In this document: one piece after another, positions 50,231 through 58,809 of the stretch
Layout of the letters: each line of letters starts with the position of its first letter
Position numbering within the stretch: position 1 is the stretch's first letter
Assembly: GCF_900188105.1 (NCBI RefSeq)
Contig: NZ_FZNP01000008.1
Location: forward strand, 310,001-374,000
Source of the DNA: Actinomadura mexicana
GTDB lineage: Bacteria; Actinomycetota; Actinomycetes; Streptosporangiales; Streptosporangiaceae
Direction: 5' to 3'
DNA: 64,000 nucleotides
Position numbers and translations under genes: made by a program
Notes under the pieces: generated by a model
Seen by the model: only the letters and a program-made list of their open reading frames with translations
The model's database searches: none
Told to the model about the DNA's origin: nothing

Positions 50231-50854
50231 TTAGCGGCTACCGAGGAAAGGGGCTTGCCCTACAGGGCGCCAGTCCCAGAGGCGTTCGGAGCCTTGTTGT
50301 ACGACGAGGGTCACGGCGTTGATTGTGAACTCGCTGGTTGGGAGTTCTCGGCCGAGTGCGGTGATGAGTGGTTCAGCGGGTTGCTCAGTCTCGCTGTAGG
50401 CGAGTGTCATGTGTGGGGTCCACTGGGCGGGGCCCTCGGTGTGGCCTTCGCGATTGGTCACTTTTAGTGTGGCCGTCTGGACGGCTTTGCGGACCTGCCT
50501 CAAATGGCCTGCGGGCTGGACCTCAGAGGCGATCGCCTCGGGGTGGTAGAAAATTCGGCCGAGAGTTACGTCGACAGGCGGGATTTCGGCGAGGAGTTCT
50601 GAGGCGGCGGCGAGCATGTCCTGTTGCTGCTCGGTGGTGATCTCGTCGGTGGAGCCGGCTACGAGTGTGGTGATGTGGAGCCACTCGGGTGGCGTCATGT
50701 GGAGGCCATGGAAGTCTGCGAGTCGCTTCTGTGCGGTGTGGGCGAGGTCGCGGGCTGCGGGGTGGTTGCCTACGAGGATGTGCCAATAGAGCGTGCCCTG
50801 TCCGGGGCCGGGTTCTTCGCGGTTCTGCCAGCGGTTGGTGCGTGACCTCGACAA
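50231..50854 (-). CDS. 2H phosphoesterase (2'-5' RNA ligase/LigT-like), 5' end rearranged
   Basis: About 207 residues if TTG 50854 is used. Both HxT motifs are present: 'EWLHITTLVAGS' and 'WTPHMTLAYSETEQ'. 'GQGTLYWHILVGNHPAARDL' and 'LGRIFYHPEAI' are family hallmarks. Homology begins at 'TNRWQNREEPG', almost at the expected N-terminus. The usual start codon seems to have been lost where the truncated rep gene joins (about 50840). It may still be made from the TTG. 2H enzymes cleave cyclic phosphates or 2'-5' oligonucleotides, so a nucleotide-signalling role is possible. Confidence 0.75.
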   Translation of the reverse strand: MSRSRTNRWQNREEPGPGQGTLYWHILVGNHPAARDLAHTAQKRLADFHGLHMTPPEWLHITTLVAGSTDEITTEQQQDMLAAASELLAEIPPVDVTLGRIFYHPEAIASEVQPAGHLRQVRKAVQTATLKVTNREGHTEGPAQWTPHMTLAYSETEQPAEPLITALGRELPTSEFTINAVTLVVQQGSERLWDWRPVGQAPFLGSR

Positions 50855-52100
50855 TGAGCTCGAACGCACGGGGGTTCGTGGTGCCCTCAAGTCGGCGGAT
50901 GAGACCAGGGGCCGGCGGGCTCGTTCCACGCGGCGGCGGCAGGACGCTCCGGACCTTCCTCGGCGTCCGGTCGACTCCCGCACCGTGGGCAAGGTCTACC
51001 AGGGCAAGGACGGCAAGAGCTTCCGGCCGTCGATCTTCCTGACGCTCACGCTGGACTCCTACGGGCGGGTGCGCTCGGACGGAACACCCGTCGACCCGAA
51101 CGGCTACGACTACACGCGGGCGGCTCGGGACGCGCTCCACTTCTCCAAGCTGGTGGACCGGTTCGTGCAGAACCTTCGCCGGTTCGTCGGCTACGACGTC
51201 CAGTACTTCGCCACCGTCGAACCGCAACGCCGTCACGCGCCCCACCTGCACATTGCCATCCGCGGTACGATCTCGCGCGCGGAACTGCGGCAGGTGGTCG
51301 CTGCCACCTATCACCAAGTGTGGTGGCCTTCCACCGACCGCGTGGTCTTCGAGGGGGATCACCTGCCGGTCTGGGACGACGTAGCGGGCGAGAACGGAGG
51401 CGGCTACCTCGATCCCGTAACCGGGGAAGTCCTTCCGACCTGGGATGACGCGCTGGACGCGCTCGGCCTGGACGACGATGCCGAACCCTTGCACGTGGTG
51501 AAGTTCGGGCGGCAGATCGACGCACAAGGCGTCATGCCCGACTCTCCCCAGTCCCGCAAGCTGATCGGCTACCTCACCAAATACCTCGTCAAGGGCGTGG
51601 CCGAGTGCCACACCGCCGAGACGTCGGCGCAGCGTGAGCATGTCGACCGGATGGCCGAAGCGCTCCGCTATGAGCCGTGCTCGCCCACCTGCGCGAACTG
51701 GCTGCGCTACGGCATCCAACCCAAGAACCCACGCGAAGGTATGGCCCCAGGTTTCTGCAAGGGCAAAGCCCACCGCCGCGAACACCTCGGCTACGGCGGA
51801 CGTCGCGTCCTGGTCTCCCGCAAGTGGTCGGGCAAAACCCTGGCCGATCACAAGGCCGACCGTAAGGCGTGGGTCCTGGCGCGGCTCGCCGAAGCGGGCA
51901 TCCCGGTCTCCAACCCGGCTGACCCGAACGCCGTCCACGTCTGGGAACGCGCCGGTCCCGCCGATCCCGACGTCAAGCCCACCGAAGCGCGGCTTCTGCA
52001 TCTGATCAACGAACGCATCCAACGGCGCCGCCAGCTCGACGCCGCGACACAGAACGACACCCCCGAACTTCCGGCAACTCAGAGCAGAGAGGCCGCCTGA
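50835..52100 (+). pseudogene. Replication initiator (rolling-circle, AICE-type) lacking its N-terminus
   Basis: About 420 residues remain in one frame. 'RAARDALHFSKLVDRFVQNL' and 'YDVQYFATVEPQRRHAPHLH' contain the HUH motif (HLH), and 'KLIGYLTKYLVKGVAECH' has the motif-3 Tyr and Lys. 'HRREHLGYGGRRVLVSRKWS' is typical of the C-terminus. Homology starts abruptly at 'VRDLDNELERTG' next to the 5' end of the oppositely oriented 2H gene, so roughly 150 N-terminal residues are missing. GTG 50838 could start a shortened protein. The stop overlaps the integrase ATG (TGATG). Confidence 0.8.
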
Positions 52101-53253
52101 TGGCGAACAGACAGGGCAAGCGCCGGTTCGGCAGCATCCGCGAACTGCCCTCGGGGCGCTTCCAAGTCAGGTACCTGGGCCCGGACGGCAAGATGCGCTC
52201 GGCCGGAACGACGTATCCCACCAAGCGTGAGGCGGAACGGCAGCTCTCGCTCCTGGAAGCGAAGCTAGTCACGGGCGATTGGACGGACCCGCAACGTGCG
52301 AAGGTCAAGCTCTCCGAGTACGCGGCCAAGTGGATCAAGAGCGGCCGGAACTCCGTGCGCGCACGGTCGAGATCTACGCGGGCCTTCTCCGCCGTCACAT
52401 CGCTCCGTATCTCGGCAATCTGCCACTCGGCAAGATCGACACAGCGACCGTTCGTGAGTGGCGGGCCGCTCTGATCGATGCTGGCGTGGGTGCGTCGGAG
52501 GTGGCGAAGGCGTATCGGCTGCTGCGGGCCGTGCTCATGACGGCGACCGATGACATGATCATCGCTCGCAATCCGTGCCGAATCAAAGGTGCCGGCGAAG
52601 AGAAGCCGGACGAGCGGCCGGTCCTCACCGTCGCCCAGGTCTTCAAGCTGGCCGAGATGATGCCGGACCACCTCCGCGCCCTGGTCCTCCTCGCCACGTT
52701 CGCAAGTCTGCGGTGGGGTGAAGTCGTCGCGCTGCGTCGGATAGACCTCGACCTCAACGCCGGGACGGTCACCGTCCGGCAAGCGCAAGTCGAGTTGGAC
52801 ACGGGTGAGCTGGTCATCGGGCCGCCCAAGTCGCGGGCGGGTCTGCGGACGGTGGCACTCCCCCAGGCGATCATCCCGGACCTACGGCGGCATCTCGGCA
52901 ACCTCACCGGTCCGGAGCCCGAAGCGATGATCTTCACCGGCAAGCGCGGCGGCGTCCTGCGGCGGGCGAACTTCCGGCGGGCGTCCAAGTGGGGTGAGAC
53001 GGTGGCCAAGCTGGGCGTTCCTCACCTGCACTTTCACGACCTCCGGCACACCGGAAACACGTTCGCGGCTGAGTCCGGCGCGACGCTCCGCGACCTCATG
53101 GAGCGGATGGGGCATGACAGCGTGCGGGCCGCACTGATCTACCAGCACCGGACGGCGGGCGGTAACCGGGCTATCGCCCGAGCGATGGACGACAAGATCA
53201 ACAACCCCGACGACGACGATGGGGCGGCCGGAGCGCTCGCGATCGTGGGCTAA
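52100..53253 (+). pseudogene. int: AICE-type tyrosine integrase, single-base frameshift
   Basis: The N-terminal arm-binding and SAM-like part ('FGSIRELPSGRFQVRYLGPD', 'KLSEYAAKWIK') runs in one frame to about 52339. Then 'RPELRARTVEIYAGLLRRHI' and all that follows is in the next frame. Inserting one G in AAG-AGCGG at 52338-52340 would restore a normal protein of about 384 residues. Catalytic residues are all present: Arg in 'FASLRWGEV', 'HFHDLRHTGNTF', His in 'ERMGHDS' and Tyr in 'ALIYQHR'. There is no excisionase gene between rep and int. It ends about 45 bp from the tRNA-Val it targets. Confidence 0.9.
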
Positions 53254-53261
53254 TGGCACGC

Positions 53262-53291
53262 GACCCCGTTTCCGATCTTGGAAACGGGGTC
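53262..53291 (+). terminator. Terminator after the integrase
   Basis: 12-bp perfect stem (53262-53273 with 53280-53291) and 6-base loop, directly before the tRNA 3' end. Confidence 0.85.
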
Positions 53292-53298
53292 TTCTGGC

Positions 53299-53373
53299 TG
53301 GTGGGCGCGGCAGGTTTCGAACCTGCGGCCACTCGCTTGTAAGGCGAGTGCTCTACCCCTGAGCTACGCGCCC
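53299..53373 (-). tRNA. tRNA-Val (anticodon UAC), with encoded CCA
   Basis: 75 bases on the minus strand. The acceptor stem GGGCGCG pairs with CGCGCCC; the D-arm, the anticodon arm CTCGC-CTTACAA-GCGAG with anticodon TAC, and the T-arm GCAGG-TTCGAAA-CCTGC are all perfect. CCA is encoded. It is the integration target: its 3' part is repeated at 46641-46686. Confidence 0.97.
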
Positions 53374-53503
53374 GCGTTGCCGGGAAAGCGTACCTGGTTC
53401 GTGGGGGCGATCGCGAAGCGGCGGGATCAAAGGGCAGGTGGATCGGGCTTCTGCCGCCGGTGCCCCGTCCGGGCCGGGTCGCGCCGGTCCCGGACGGGGC
53501 CGC

Positions 53504-53896
53504 TCACGCCATGGCCTCGCGGAAGAGGTGGGTGTCGGTGAACTGCTCGAAGCCGGTGATCAGCCCGTCCCGCACCTGCCACACGTGGACGAACCGGACG
53601 CGCATTCCCTTGCCGGTCGCGCGGTAGGTGCCCGTGTAGTGGCCGATCGCGACGACGGTCCCGTCGCCGCCGTCGACCAGCTCGTCGGGGTCGGCGCGGA
53701 AGCCCTTCCAGTCCGCGCCGAGCCGGCCGAACACCCCGGCCTTGATGGCGTCCGTTCCGACGTAGGTGCCCGCGTAGGGGAAACCGGCCATCTCGGTCCA
53801 CGCGATGGTGTCGGCGAACTTCTCGACCATGCCGGCCAGGTCGCCGCGTTCCGAGGCCGCGTAGTGGGCCTCGACGATGTCGTACGCCTTGCTCAT
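53504..53896 (-). CDS. SnoaL-like (NTF2 fold) protein
   Basis: A protein of 130 residues. 'YDIVEAHYAASERGDLAGMV' opening helix, 'FADTIAWTEMAGFPYAGTYV' and 'VVAIGHYTGTYRATGKGMRV', then 'VHVWQVRDGLITGFEQFTDT', all typical of polyketide-cyclase-like SnoaL proteins. The family includes cyclases, isomerases and ligand-binding proteins; no specific reaction can be assigned. First gene beyond the tRNA on the right side of the island. Confidence 0.88.
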   Translation of the reverse strand: MSKAYDIVEAHYAASERGDLAGMVEKFADTIAWTEMAGFPYAGTYVGTDAIKAGVFGRLGADWKGFRADPDELVDGGDGTVVAIGHYTGTYRATGKGMRVRFVHVWQVRDGLITGFEQFTDTHLFREAMA

Positions 53897-53978
53897 GTGC
53901 TGCCCTCCCGGTGTCCAGCGTCGCAGAATGTCGTTGTTCTTTGCTCTGCCCGGACAGTGCTTGTTCGTGGCCGCATGG

Positions 53979-55148
53979 TCAGGATGCCGGGGTGAGACGG
54001 GTGAGCGCGGCGGCGAGCCGGTCGGACGCGGTGGGCGAGGCCGGCGGGGGCAGCCCGTCGAGGAGCCGGAGCACGAACCGCATCAGGGCCGGGTGGGCAA
54101 GGCCGTGGCGGGTCGCGAGGCGCATGGCGCGGGGGTCGTCGAGGGCGCGGGTGAGGGCGCGGCCGAGGGTGAAGGGGCGGCCGTTGGCGCGCCTGACCGC
54201 GTCCGGGTACGTCCGCAGGACGCGTTCGGGGAACGGGGAGCGGGACGCCAGCGTGATCACCTCGGCGGCGAGGCGGCCCGCCTCCAGCGCGTAGCCGATC
54301 CCCTCCCCACTGGACGGGTTGACCATGCCGCCGGAGTCCCCGGCCAGGAGGACGCCCGGCAGGTAGTGGGGCCGGCGGCCGAACCCCATCGGCAGGGCCG
54401 CGCCGCGGAGCGGGCCGACGGCGTTGTGCTCGGTGAAGCCCCATGAGGCCGGCAGCGAGGCGAGCCAGCGGGAGCACAGGCGGTGGTAGTCGGGGTGCTC
54501 GGTGCGCAGCAGAGCCACGCCGACGTTGCAGGTGCCGTCGCCCATGCCGAAGACCCACCCGTACCCGGCGGGCGCCAGATCGAGCCAGATTTCGAGGTAC
54601 TCGTCGTCGTGGCGGGGGCTGCGGAAGTAGCGGCGGCCCGCGATGCCGAGGGGGCGGTTCCGGGCCGGACGCAGCCCGAGCGCGACCGACAGGCGGGACG
54701 AGGCCCCGTCCGCGGCGACGACCAGGCGCGCTTCGTGGGTCCCGCCGGACGTCCGGACGCCGCTGACCCGCCCGTTCGCCGTCAGCGGCGCGGTGACCCT
54801 GGTGTCCTCCCGCAGGGTCGCGCCGGCGCGGACGGCCTGGCGGGCGAGGATCTCGTCGAGGTCGGCCCGCGTCCGGGTGAGGCCCGGGCCGTCCGGCCAG
54901 GGGAGCTCCACGCGGTGGTCGGCGCCGATGAGGCGGACGCCCTTGTTCGGGAACCAGCCGGGGCCGGTGAGGTCGACGCCGAGGGCCTTCAGCTCCTGGA
55001 CGGCCCGGGGCGTCAGCCCGTCCCCGCAGACCTTCTCGCGCGGGAAGGATGCCTTCTCCAGCATCAGGACGTCCAGGCCGGAGCGGGCGAGGTGGTTCGC
55101 GGCCGCCGAGCCCGCGGGGCCCGCGCCCACCACGATGACGTCGTGCAT
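53979..55148 (-). CDS. Geranylgeranyl-reductase-family FAD oxidoreductase
   Basis: A protein of 389 residues; ATG 55148 is chosen, its first base shared with the upstream stop (TGATG). FAD motif 'DVIVVGAGPAGSAAANHLAR', 'ASFPREKVCGDGLTPRAVQE' (the CGDGLTP block of this family), 'VVAADGASSRLSVALGLRP' and 'LLAGDSGGMVNPSSGEGIGY'. Members reduce isoprenoid chains such as menaquinone or geranylgeranyl lipids, or act as hydroxylases. Start coupling with the hydrolase and CBS genes gives a three-gene operon. Menaquinone or lipid saturation is the most likely role. Confidence 0.88.
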   Translation of the reverse strand: MHDVIVVGAGPAGSAAANHLARSGLDVLMLEKASFPREKVCGDGLTPRAVQELKALGVDLTGPGWFPNKGVRLIGADHRVELPWPDGPGLTRTRADLDEILARQAVRAGATLREDTRVTAPLTANGRVSGVRTSGGTHEARLVVAADGASSRLSVALGLRPARNRPLGIAGRRYFRSPRHDDEYLEIWLDLAPAGYGWVFGMGDGTCNVGVALLRTEHPDYHRLCSRWLASLPASWGFTEHNAVGPLRGAALPMGFGRRPHYLPGVLLAGDSGGMVNPSSGEGIGYALEAGRLAAEVITLASRSPFPERVLRTYPDAVRRANGRPFTLGRALTRALDDPRAMRLATRHGLAHPALMRFVLRLLDGLPPPASPTASDRLAAALTRLTPAS

Positions 55149-55783
55149 CACAGGTGCCGGTCGAACCAGTCGGCGGCCTGCGCGGTGACCTCTTCCAGCG
55201 CGCCGGGCTCCTCGAACAGGTGGCCCGCGCCGGAGAGCACGTGCACCTCGGACGCGGCGAGGCTCCGGTGCGCCCGCTCGTTCAGCTCCAGCACCTCGGT
55301 GTCGCGCCCGCCGACGATCAGCAGGACGGGGGCCCGCACCCGGGCGAGGGACGGGCCCGCCAGGTCCGGACGCCCGCCGCGCGAGACGACCGCGGCGATC
55401 CGGGGGCGGGCGGCGGCGGCGCCGAGCGCGGCGGCCGCGCCGGTGCTCGCCCCGAACAGGCCGATGGGCAGACCCGCCGTGTGCGGGGCGGATTCGAGCC
55501 CTTCGGTGAGGCCGTCGATCGCGCCGACGAGGCGGCGCGTGAGCAATTCGATGTCGAAGCGGAGGGCCGCGGTGGCCCGGTCGGCCTCCTCCTCGGCGCC
55601 GGTGAGCAGGTCGATGAGGAGCGTCCCGATCCCGGCGGCGTTCAGGCCGTCGGCGACCGCGCGGTTGCGGGGGCTGTGCCGTGAGCTGCCGCTGCCGTGC
55701 GCGAAAAGGACGACGCCCCGCGCGCCGTCCGGTATATCCAGGTCGCCCGCCAGCTCGGCGTCCGGCAGCCTCAACGTGATCAT
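55148..55783 (-). CDS. Alpha/beta hydrolase (dienelactone-hydrolase-like)
   Basis: A protein of 211 residues. 'GARGVVLFAHGSGSSRHSPR' oxyanion region, nucleophile elbow 'IGLFGASTGAAAALGAA', acid in 'VLLIVGGRDTEVLELN' and His in 'LSGAGHLFEEPGALEEV'. Small cytosolic members of this group are common beside CBS or phosphoribosyltransferase genes in actinobacteria. The start overlaps the CBS stop by 4 bp (ATGA); the stop overlaps the next ATG. Confidence 0.88.
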   Translation of the reverse strand: MITLRLPDAELAGDLDIPDGARGVVLFAHGSGSSRHSPRNRAVADGLNAAGIGTLLIDLLTGAEEEADRATAALRFDIELLTRRLVGAIDGLTEGLESAPHTAGLPIGLFGASTGAAAALGAAAARPRIAAVVSRGGRPDLAGPSLARVRAPVLLIVGGRDTEVLELNERAHRSLAASEVHVLSGAGHLFEEPGALEEVTAQAADWFDRHL

Positions 55784-56199
55784 GTGTTGGGCGGCTCCGC
55801 GCTGATGTCGGCGAGGGCCGAGCGCTCGTCGCGCTGGACGGCGAGGTCGCCGATGGACACCATGCCGATCGGGCGGTCGCCGTCCACGACCGGGAGCCGG
55901 CGGACGGTGTGCGCCCGCATCAGCCGCACGGCCTCCCCGGCGTCCGCGCCCGGCGCGATCGTGATCAGGTTGGTACTGCAGATGTCGGCGACGGTCGTGC
56001 GGGACATGTCCCTGTGCTCGGCCACGGCGCGGACGACGATGTCGCGGTCGGTGACCAGGCCGCGCAGCCGCCCCTCGTGGACCACCAGGACGTCGCCGAT
56101 GCCGTGCCGGCGCATGAGGTCCCCGACCTCGACCAGGTTCGTGTCCGGGGACACCGCCACGGGCGCGGGCGTCATCACTTCGTTCACCTTCTGGCCCAT
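55780..56199 (-). CDS. CBS-domain pair protein
   Basis: A protein of 139 residues with two CBS motifs (about 7-65 and 72-125): 'VNEVMTPAPVAVSPDTNLVE', 'GLVTDRDIVVRAVAEHRD', 'DICSTNLITIAPGADAGEAV' and 'RRLPVVDGDRPIGMVSIGDL'. Such stand-alone pairs bind adenine nucleotides and act as energy sensors; the partner is not evident. Ribosome-binding site GGGAGGTC lies before ATG 56199. Promoter-proximal gene of a three-gene operon. Confidence 0.92.
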   Translation of the reverse strand: MGQKVNEVMTPAPVAVSPDTNLVEVGDLMRRHGIGDVLVVHEGRLRGLVTDRDIVVRAVAEHRDMSRTTVADICSTNLITIAPGADAGEAVRLMRAHTVRRLPVVDGDRPIGMVSIGDLAVQRDERSALADISAEPPNT

Positions 56200-56248
56200 G
56201 CGAGACCTCCCTCGGGGGCTCGCGTACCCAGCGGCGGACGGGATATGT

Positions 56249-57169
56249 CTACCCGGGCGAGTCGGGGCCCTCCTGCTCGGCGAGGAACCGCTCGAACTGC
56301 GCGCCGAGCTCGTCGGCGGTCGGCATGTCCTGCGACTCGGCGAGGAGGTTGTCGCGCTCGGCGGCGCCCGCGAACGCGTCGTACTGCTGCTCCAGGGCCC
56401 GCACGACCTTCTCGACCTCGTCGTTGCCGTCCACCTGCTCGGCGATGTCGGCGTCGGTGGCGGCGGCCGCCTCCCGCAGCCGGTCGACCGGCAGCACCAG
56501 CCCCGTCGCGGAGATGACGGCCTCCATCGCGGCGACCGCCGCGGCCGGATAGGCCGACTGCGCCAGGTAGTGCGGGACGTGCACCGCGAACCCGACGGCG
56601 TCGTGGCCGCCCTCGCCGAGCCGCAGCTCCAGCAGCCCCGCGGCGCTGCCCGGCACCTGCACCTTGTCGAACCAGGAGTTGCGGGTGATCAGCTCGGGCC
56701 GGGTCGCGTGCGAGGTGGTGCCGACCGGGCGGGTGTGCGGGACGCCCATCGGGATGCCGTGGAAACCGACGACCAGCCCGACGCCGAGCCGCTCCACCAG
56801 ATGCAGCACGGACGCGGTGAAGCCCTCCCACAGCCGGTCCGGCTCCGGGCCGGACAGCATCAGGAACGGGCTGCCGGCCTCGTCGTGCAGCAACCGGACG
56901 ACCAGCTCGGGCGCCTCGTAGGTGGCCCAGTGGTCGCGGTCGAACGTCATCGGCGGGCGGCGCGCCCGGTAGTCGATCAGGGAGTCGACGTCGAAGCGGG
57001 CGATGACCCGGTGCTCCAGCGCCTCCAGGAGATGCTCCCGCACGAGCTGCCCGGTGGTCCCCGCGTCCACGAAGCCGTCCAGGCTGTGCAGCATCACCGG
57101 ACCCGTCATCTCCGGCAGGTCGGAGTCGAGCTCGTACAGATCCTCTGGGTTAAGCAACTTCTCCCCCAC
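56249..57169 (-). CDS. PAC2-family protein (proteasome assembly chaperone-like)
   Basis: About 306 residues; GTG 57169 with GAGGA upstream is preferred over TTG 57184. 'MLHSLDGFVDAGTTGQLVRE' and 'RARRPPMTFDRDHWATYEAP' and 'FLMLSGPEPDRLWEGFTASV' are signatures of the actinobacterial PAC2 family, and the last 60 residues form a charged helical tail. Bacteria of this group have proteasomes, and the protein may help their assembly or bind nucleotides; the function is unproven. Confidence 0.9.
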   Translation of the reverse strand: MGEKLLNPEDLYELDSDLPEMTGPVMLHSLDGFVDAGTTGQLVREHLLEALEHRVIARFDVDSLIDYRARRPPMTFDRDHWATYEAPELVVRLLHDEAGSPFLMLSGPEPDRLWEGFTASVLHLVERLGVGLVVGFHGIPMGVPHTRPVGTTSHATRPELITRNSWFDKVQVPGSAAGLLELRLGEGGHDAVGFAVHVPHYLAQSAYPAAAVAAMEAVISATGLVLPVDRLREAAAATDADIAEQVDGNDEVEKVVRALEQQYDAFAGAAERDNLLAESQDMPTADELGAQFERFLAEQEGPDSPG

Positions 57170-57206
57170 CTCTACTGTCCTCAACCCAAGAGTATCTGTG
57201 CCTATT

Positions 57207-57257
57207 GCAGTGCTCTCCTCCTTCGGGCCCCCAGGGCCCGAAGGAGGAGAGCACTGC
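57207..57257. terminator. Very strong hairpin between cbbX and the PAC2 gene
   Basis: A perfect 24-bp inverted repeat (57207-57230 and 57234-57257) with a 3-base loop. It lies downstream of the RuBisCO operon and upstream of the PAC2 start, so it should end the cbb transcript. The following 170 bp (57258-57432) hold several more short dyads such as GTTTC-N11-GAAAC near 57309. Confidence 0.9.
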
Positions 57258-57432
57258 GGGCGATCGCTGCATCGCTCCGGCTCGCCTTGCGGCTCGCTTC
57301 GCGATCAGTTTCTTGCTTCGCTCGAAACCGCCTTCGGACGCGATCGCGACCACAAGGTCGTCGCGTGGTTGCTGCGGGGGCTGAGGTTGTCCCGGGCGAC
57401 GGCTCAGGTGGGGGTGGCCGTCGTGTCGGGGG

Positions 57433-58383
57433 CTACTTGAAGACTCGGCTGGTCAGGAAGTCTTCGGGGGTCAGGGTCGTCAGGGCCTCGCGGTCCACCT
57501 CGGCCGGGTGGGCCAGGAGGCGGTTGGCGTGGCGCAGGCGGGCGCGTTCTATCGCGTTGCGGACGGAGCGGGCGTTGGCGAAGCGGGGCTGGGCGCGGCG
57601 GCGGGTCAGGTAGTCGCGGAAGACCGGCTCGGTCTCGGGGGCGAGGGTGTAGCCCTCCCGGTCCATCATCAGGCGGCCGATGGCCTCCAGCTCGCCGGGA
57701 TCGTAGTCGGGGAAGTCGATGTGGTGGGCGATGCGGGAGCTCATGCCGGGGTTGGACGCGAAGAAGGAGTCCATGCGGTCCTTGTAGCCGGCGAGGACGA
57801 CCACCAGGTCGTCGCGCTGGTTCTCCATGACCTGGAGGAGGATCTCGATGGCCTCCTGCCCGTAGTCGCGCTCGTTCTCGGCCCGGTACAGGTAGTACGC
57901 CTCGTCGATGAACAGGACGCCGCCCATGGCGCGCTTCAGGACCTCCTTGGTCTTGGGCGCGGTGTGGCCGACGTACTGGCCCACGAGGTCGTCGCGGGTG
58001 ACGGAGACCAGGTGGCCGCGGCGGACGTAGCCGAGGCGGTGCAGGAGCTCGGCGAGCCGGACGGCCACGGACGTCTTGCCCGTCCCGGGGCTGCCGGTGA
58101 AGCACATGTGCAGGTTGGGACGTCCAGACTCGATGCCGAACCGGGCCCGGACGCGGTCGACGAGCAGCAGCGCGGCGATCTCCCGGATGCGGGTCTTCAC
58201 CGGGGCGAGGCCGACGAGTTCGGCGTCCAGGGCGGAAAGGACGGTGTCGACCTGGGAGTCGGCGCGTTCCTTGGCGAGGTCGACGCGGGCGTCGGCGGGG
58301 AGCGGCTCCCCTGTCGTGGGCTCTGGAGCGTCCACCACCGGGGAGCCGTTCTGCCGCATCCCGAAGCCGGGGCGTTCGCTCAA
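57433..58383 (-). CDS. cbbX: Red-type RuBisCO activase (AAA+)
   Basis: About 316 residues; TTG 58383 overlaps the cbbS stop by 4 bp (TTGA), while ATG 58359 is an alternative. AAA+ core: 'ELVGLAPVKTRIREIAALLL', Walker A 'CFTGSPGTGKTSVAVRLAEL', pore region 'DLVGQYVGHTAPKTKEVL', Walker B 'GVLFIDEAYYLYR', and 'NPGMSSRIAHHIDFPDY' with the Arg finger region. CbbX hexamers pull on the RuBisCO large-subunit C-terminus to remove inhibitory sugar phosphates. Its position after cbbLS confirms a red-type (form IC/ID) RuBisCO system. Confidence 0.95.
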   Translation of the reverse strand: MSERPGFGMRQNGSPVVDAPEPTTGEPLPADARVDLAKERADSQVDTVLSALDAELVGLAPVKTRIREIAALLLVDRVRARFGIESGRPNLHMCFTGSPGTGKTSVAVRLAELLHRLGYVRRGHLVSVTRDDLVGQYVGHTAPKTKEVLKRAMGGVLFIDEAYYLYRAENERDYGQEAIEILLQVMENQRDDLVVVLAGYKDRMDSFFASNPGMSSRIAHHIDFPDYDPGELEAIGRLMMDREGYTLAPETEPVFRDYLTRRRAQPRFANARSVRNAIERARLRHANRLLAHPAEVDREALTTLTPEDFLTSRVFK

Positions 58384-58808
58384 CGGTCCGCCCCGTAACG
58401 ATCCCCCTCGGGACGGTCGAGGGCATAGGGGTGCATCGTGTAGCGGACGCGCCGGTCGGCGGACTCCGTGCGGTCGAGCCGGAAGCCGGGCTCCTCCGCC
58501 GGGCGCTGGACGATGAACGACAGCGCCGTCGTCTGCCGCCCGTAGCGGGCGTCGTAGGCGTTCAGCCGGACGTAGTGGCCCGGGTAGGCCTTGCGGCACT
58601 CGTTGACCTCGTACAGGACGCCGGCCGGGTCGGTGAGGTCGAACATCGGCAGGCCCCACATCTCCCAGTAGGAGTTGCGCGGGTGGGGGTCGTCGGTGAA
58701 CTCGACCGAGCAGGGCCAGCCCTTGTCCAGGGCGTAGGCGATCTGCTTGGCGATGTCCTCGTCGGTGAGGTCGGGGAGGTGGGAGAAGGTGCCTTGGGTG
58801 ATCCGCAT
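58380..58808 (-). CDS. cbbS: RuBisCO small subunit
   Basis: A protein of 142 residues. 'ITQGTFSHLPDLTDEDIAKQ', 'ALDKGWPCSVEFTDDPHPRN' and 'YWEMWGLPMFDLTDPAGVLY' are the red-type small-subunit signatures, with the C-terminal extension ('SFIVQRPAEEPGFRL') that forms the extra beta-hairpin in form IC/ID enzymes. ATG 58808 is one base from the cbbL stop. The subunit caps the L8 core of the cytosolic hexadecamer. Confidence 0.96.
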   Translation of the reverse strand: MRITQGTFSHLPDLTDEDIAKQIAYALDKGWPCSVEFTDDPHPRNSYWEMWGLPMFDLTDPAGVLYEVNECRKAYPGHYVRLNAYDARYGRQTTALSFIVQRPAEEPGFRLDRTESADRRVRYTMHPYALDRPEGDRYGADR

Positions 58809-58809
58809 G

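Noticed and set aside
55148..55151. GTG 55151 as start of the geranylgeranyl-reductase-like gene
   Set aside because: ATG 55148 directly precedes the conserved FAD strand and gives the TGATG coupling with the upstream stop.
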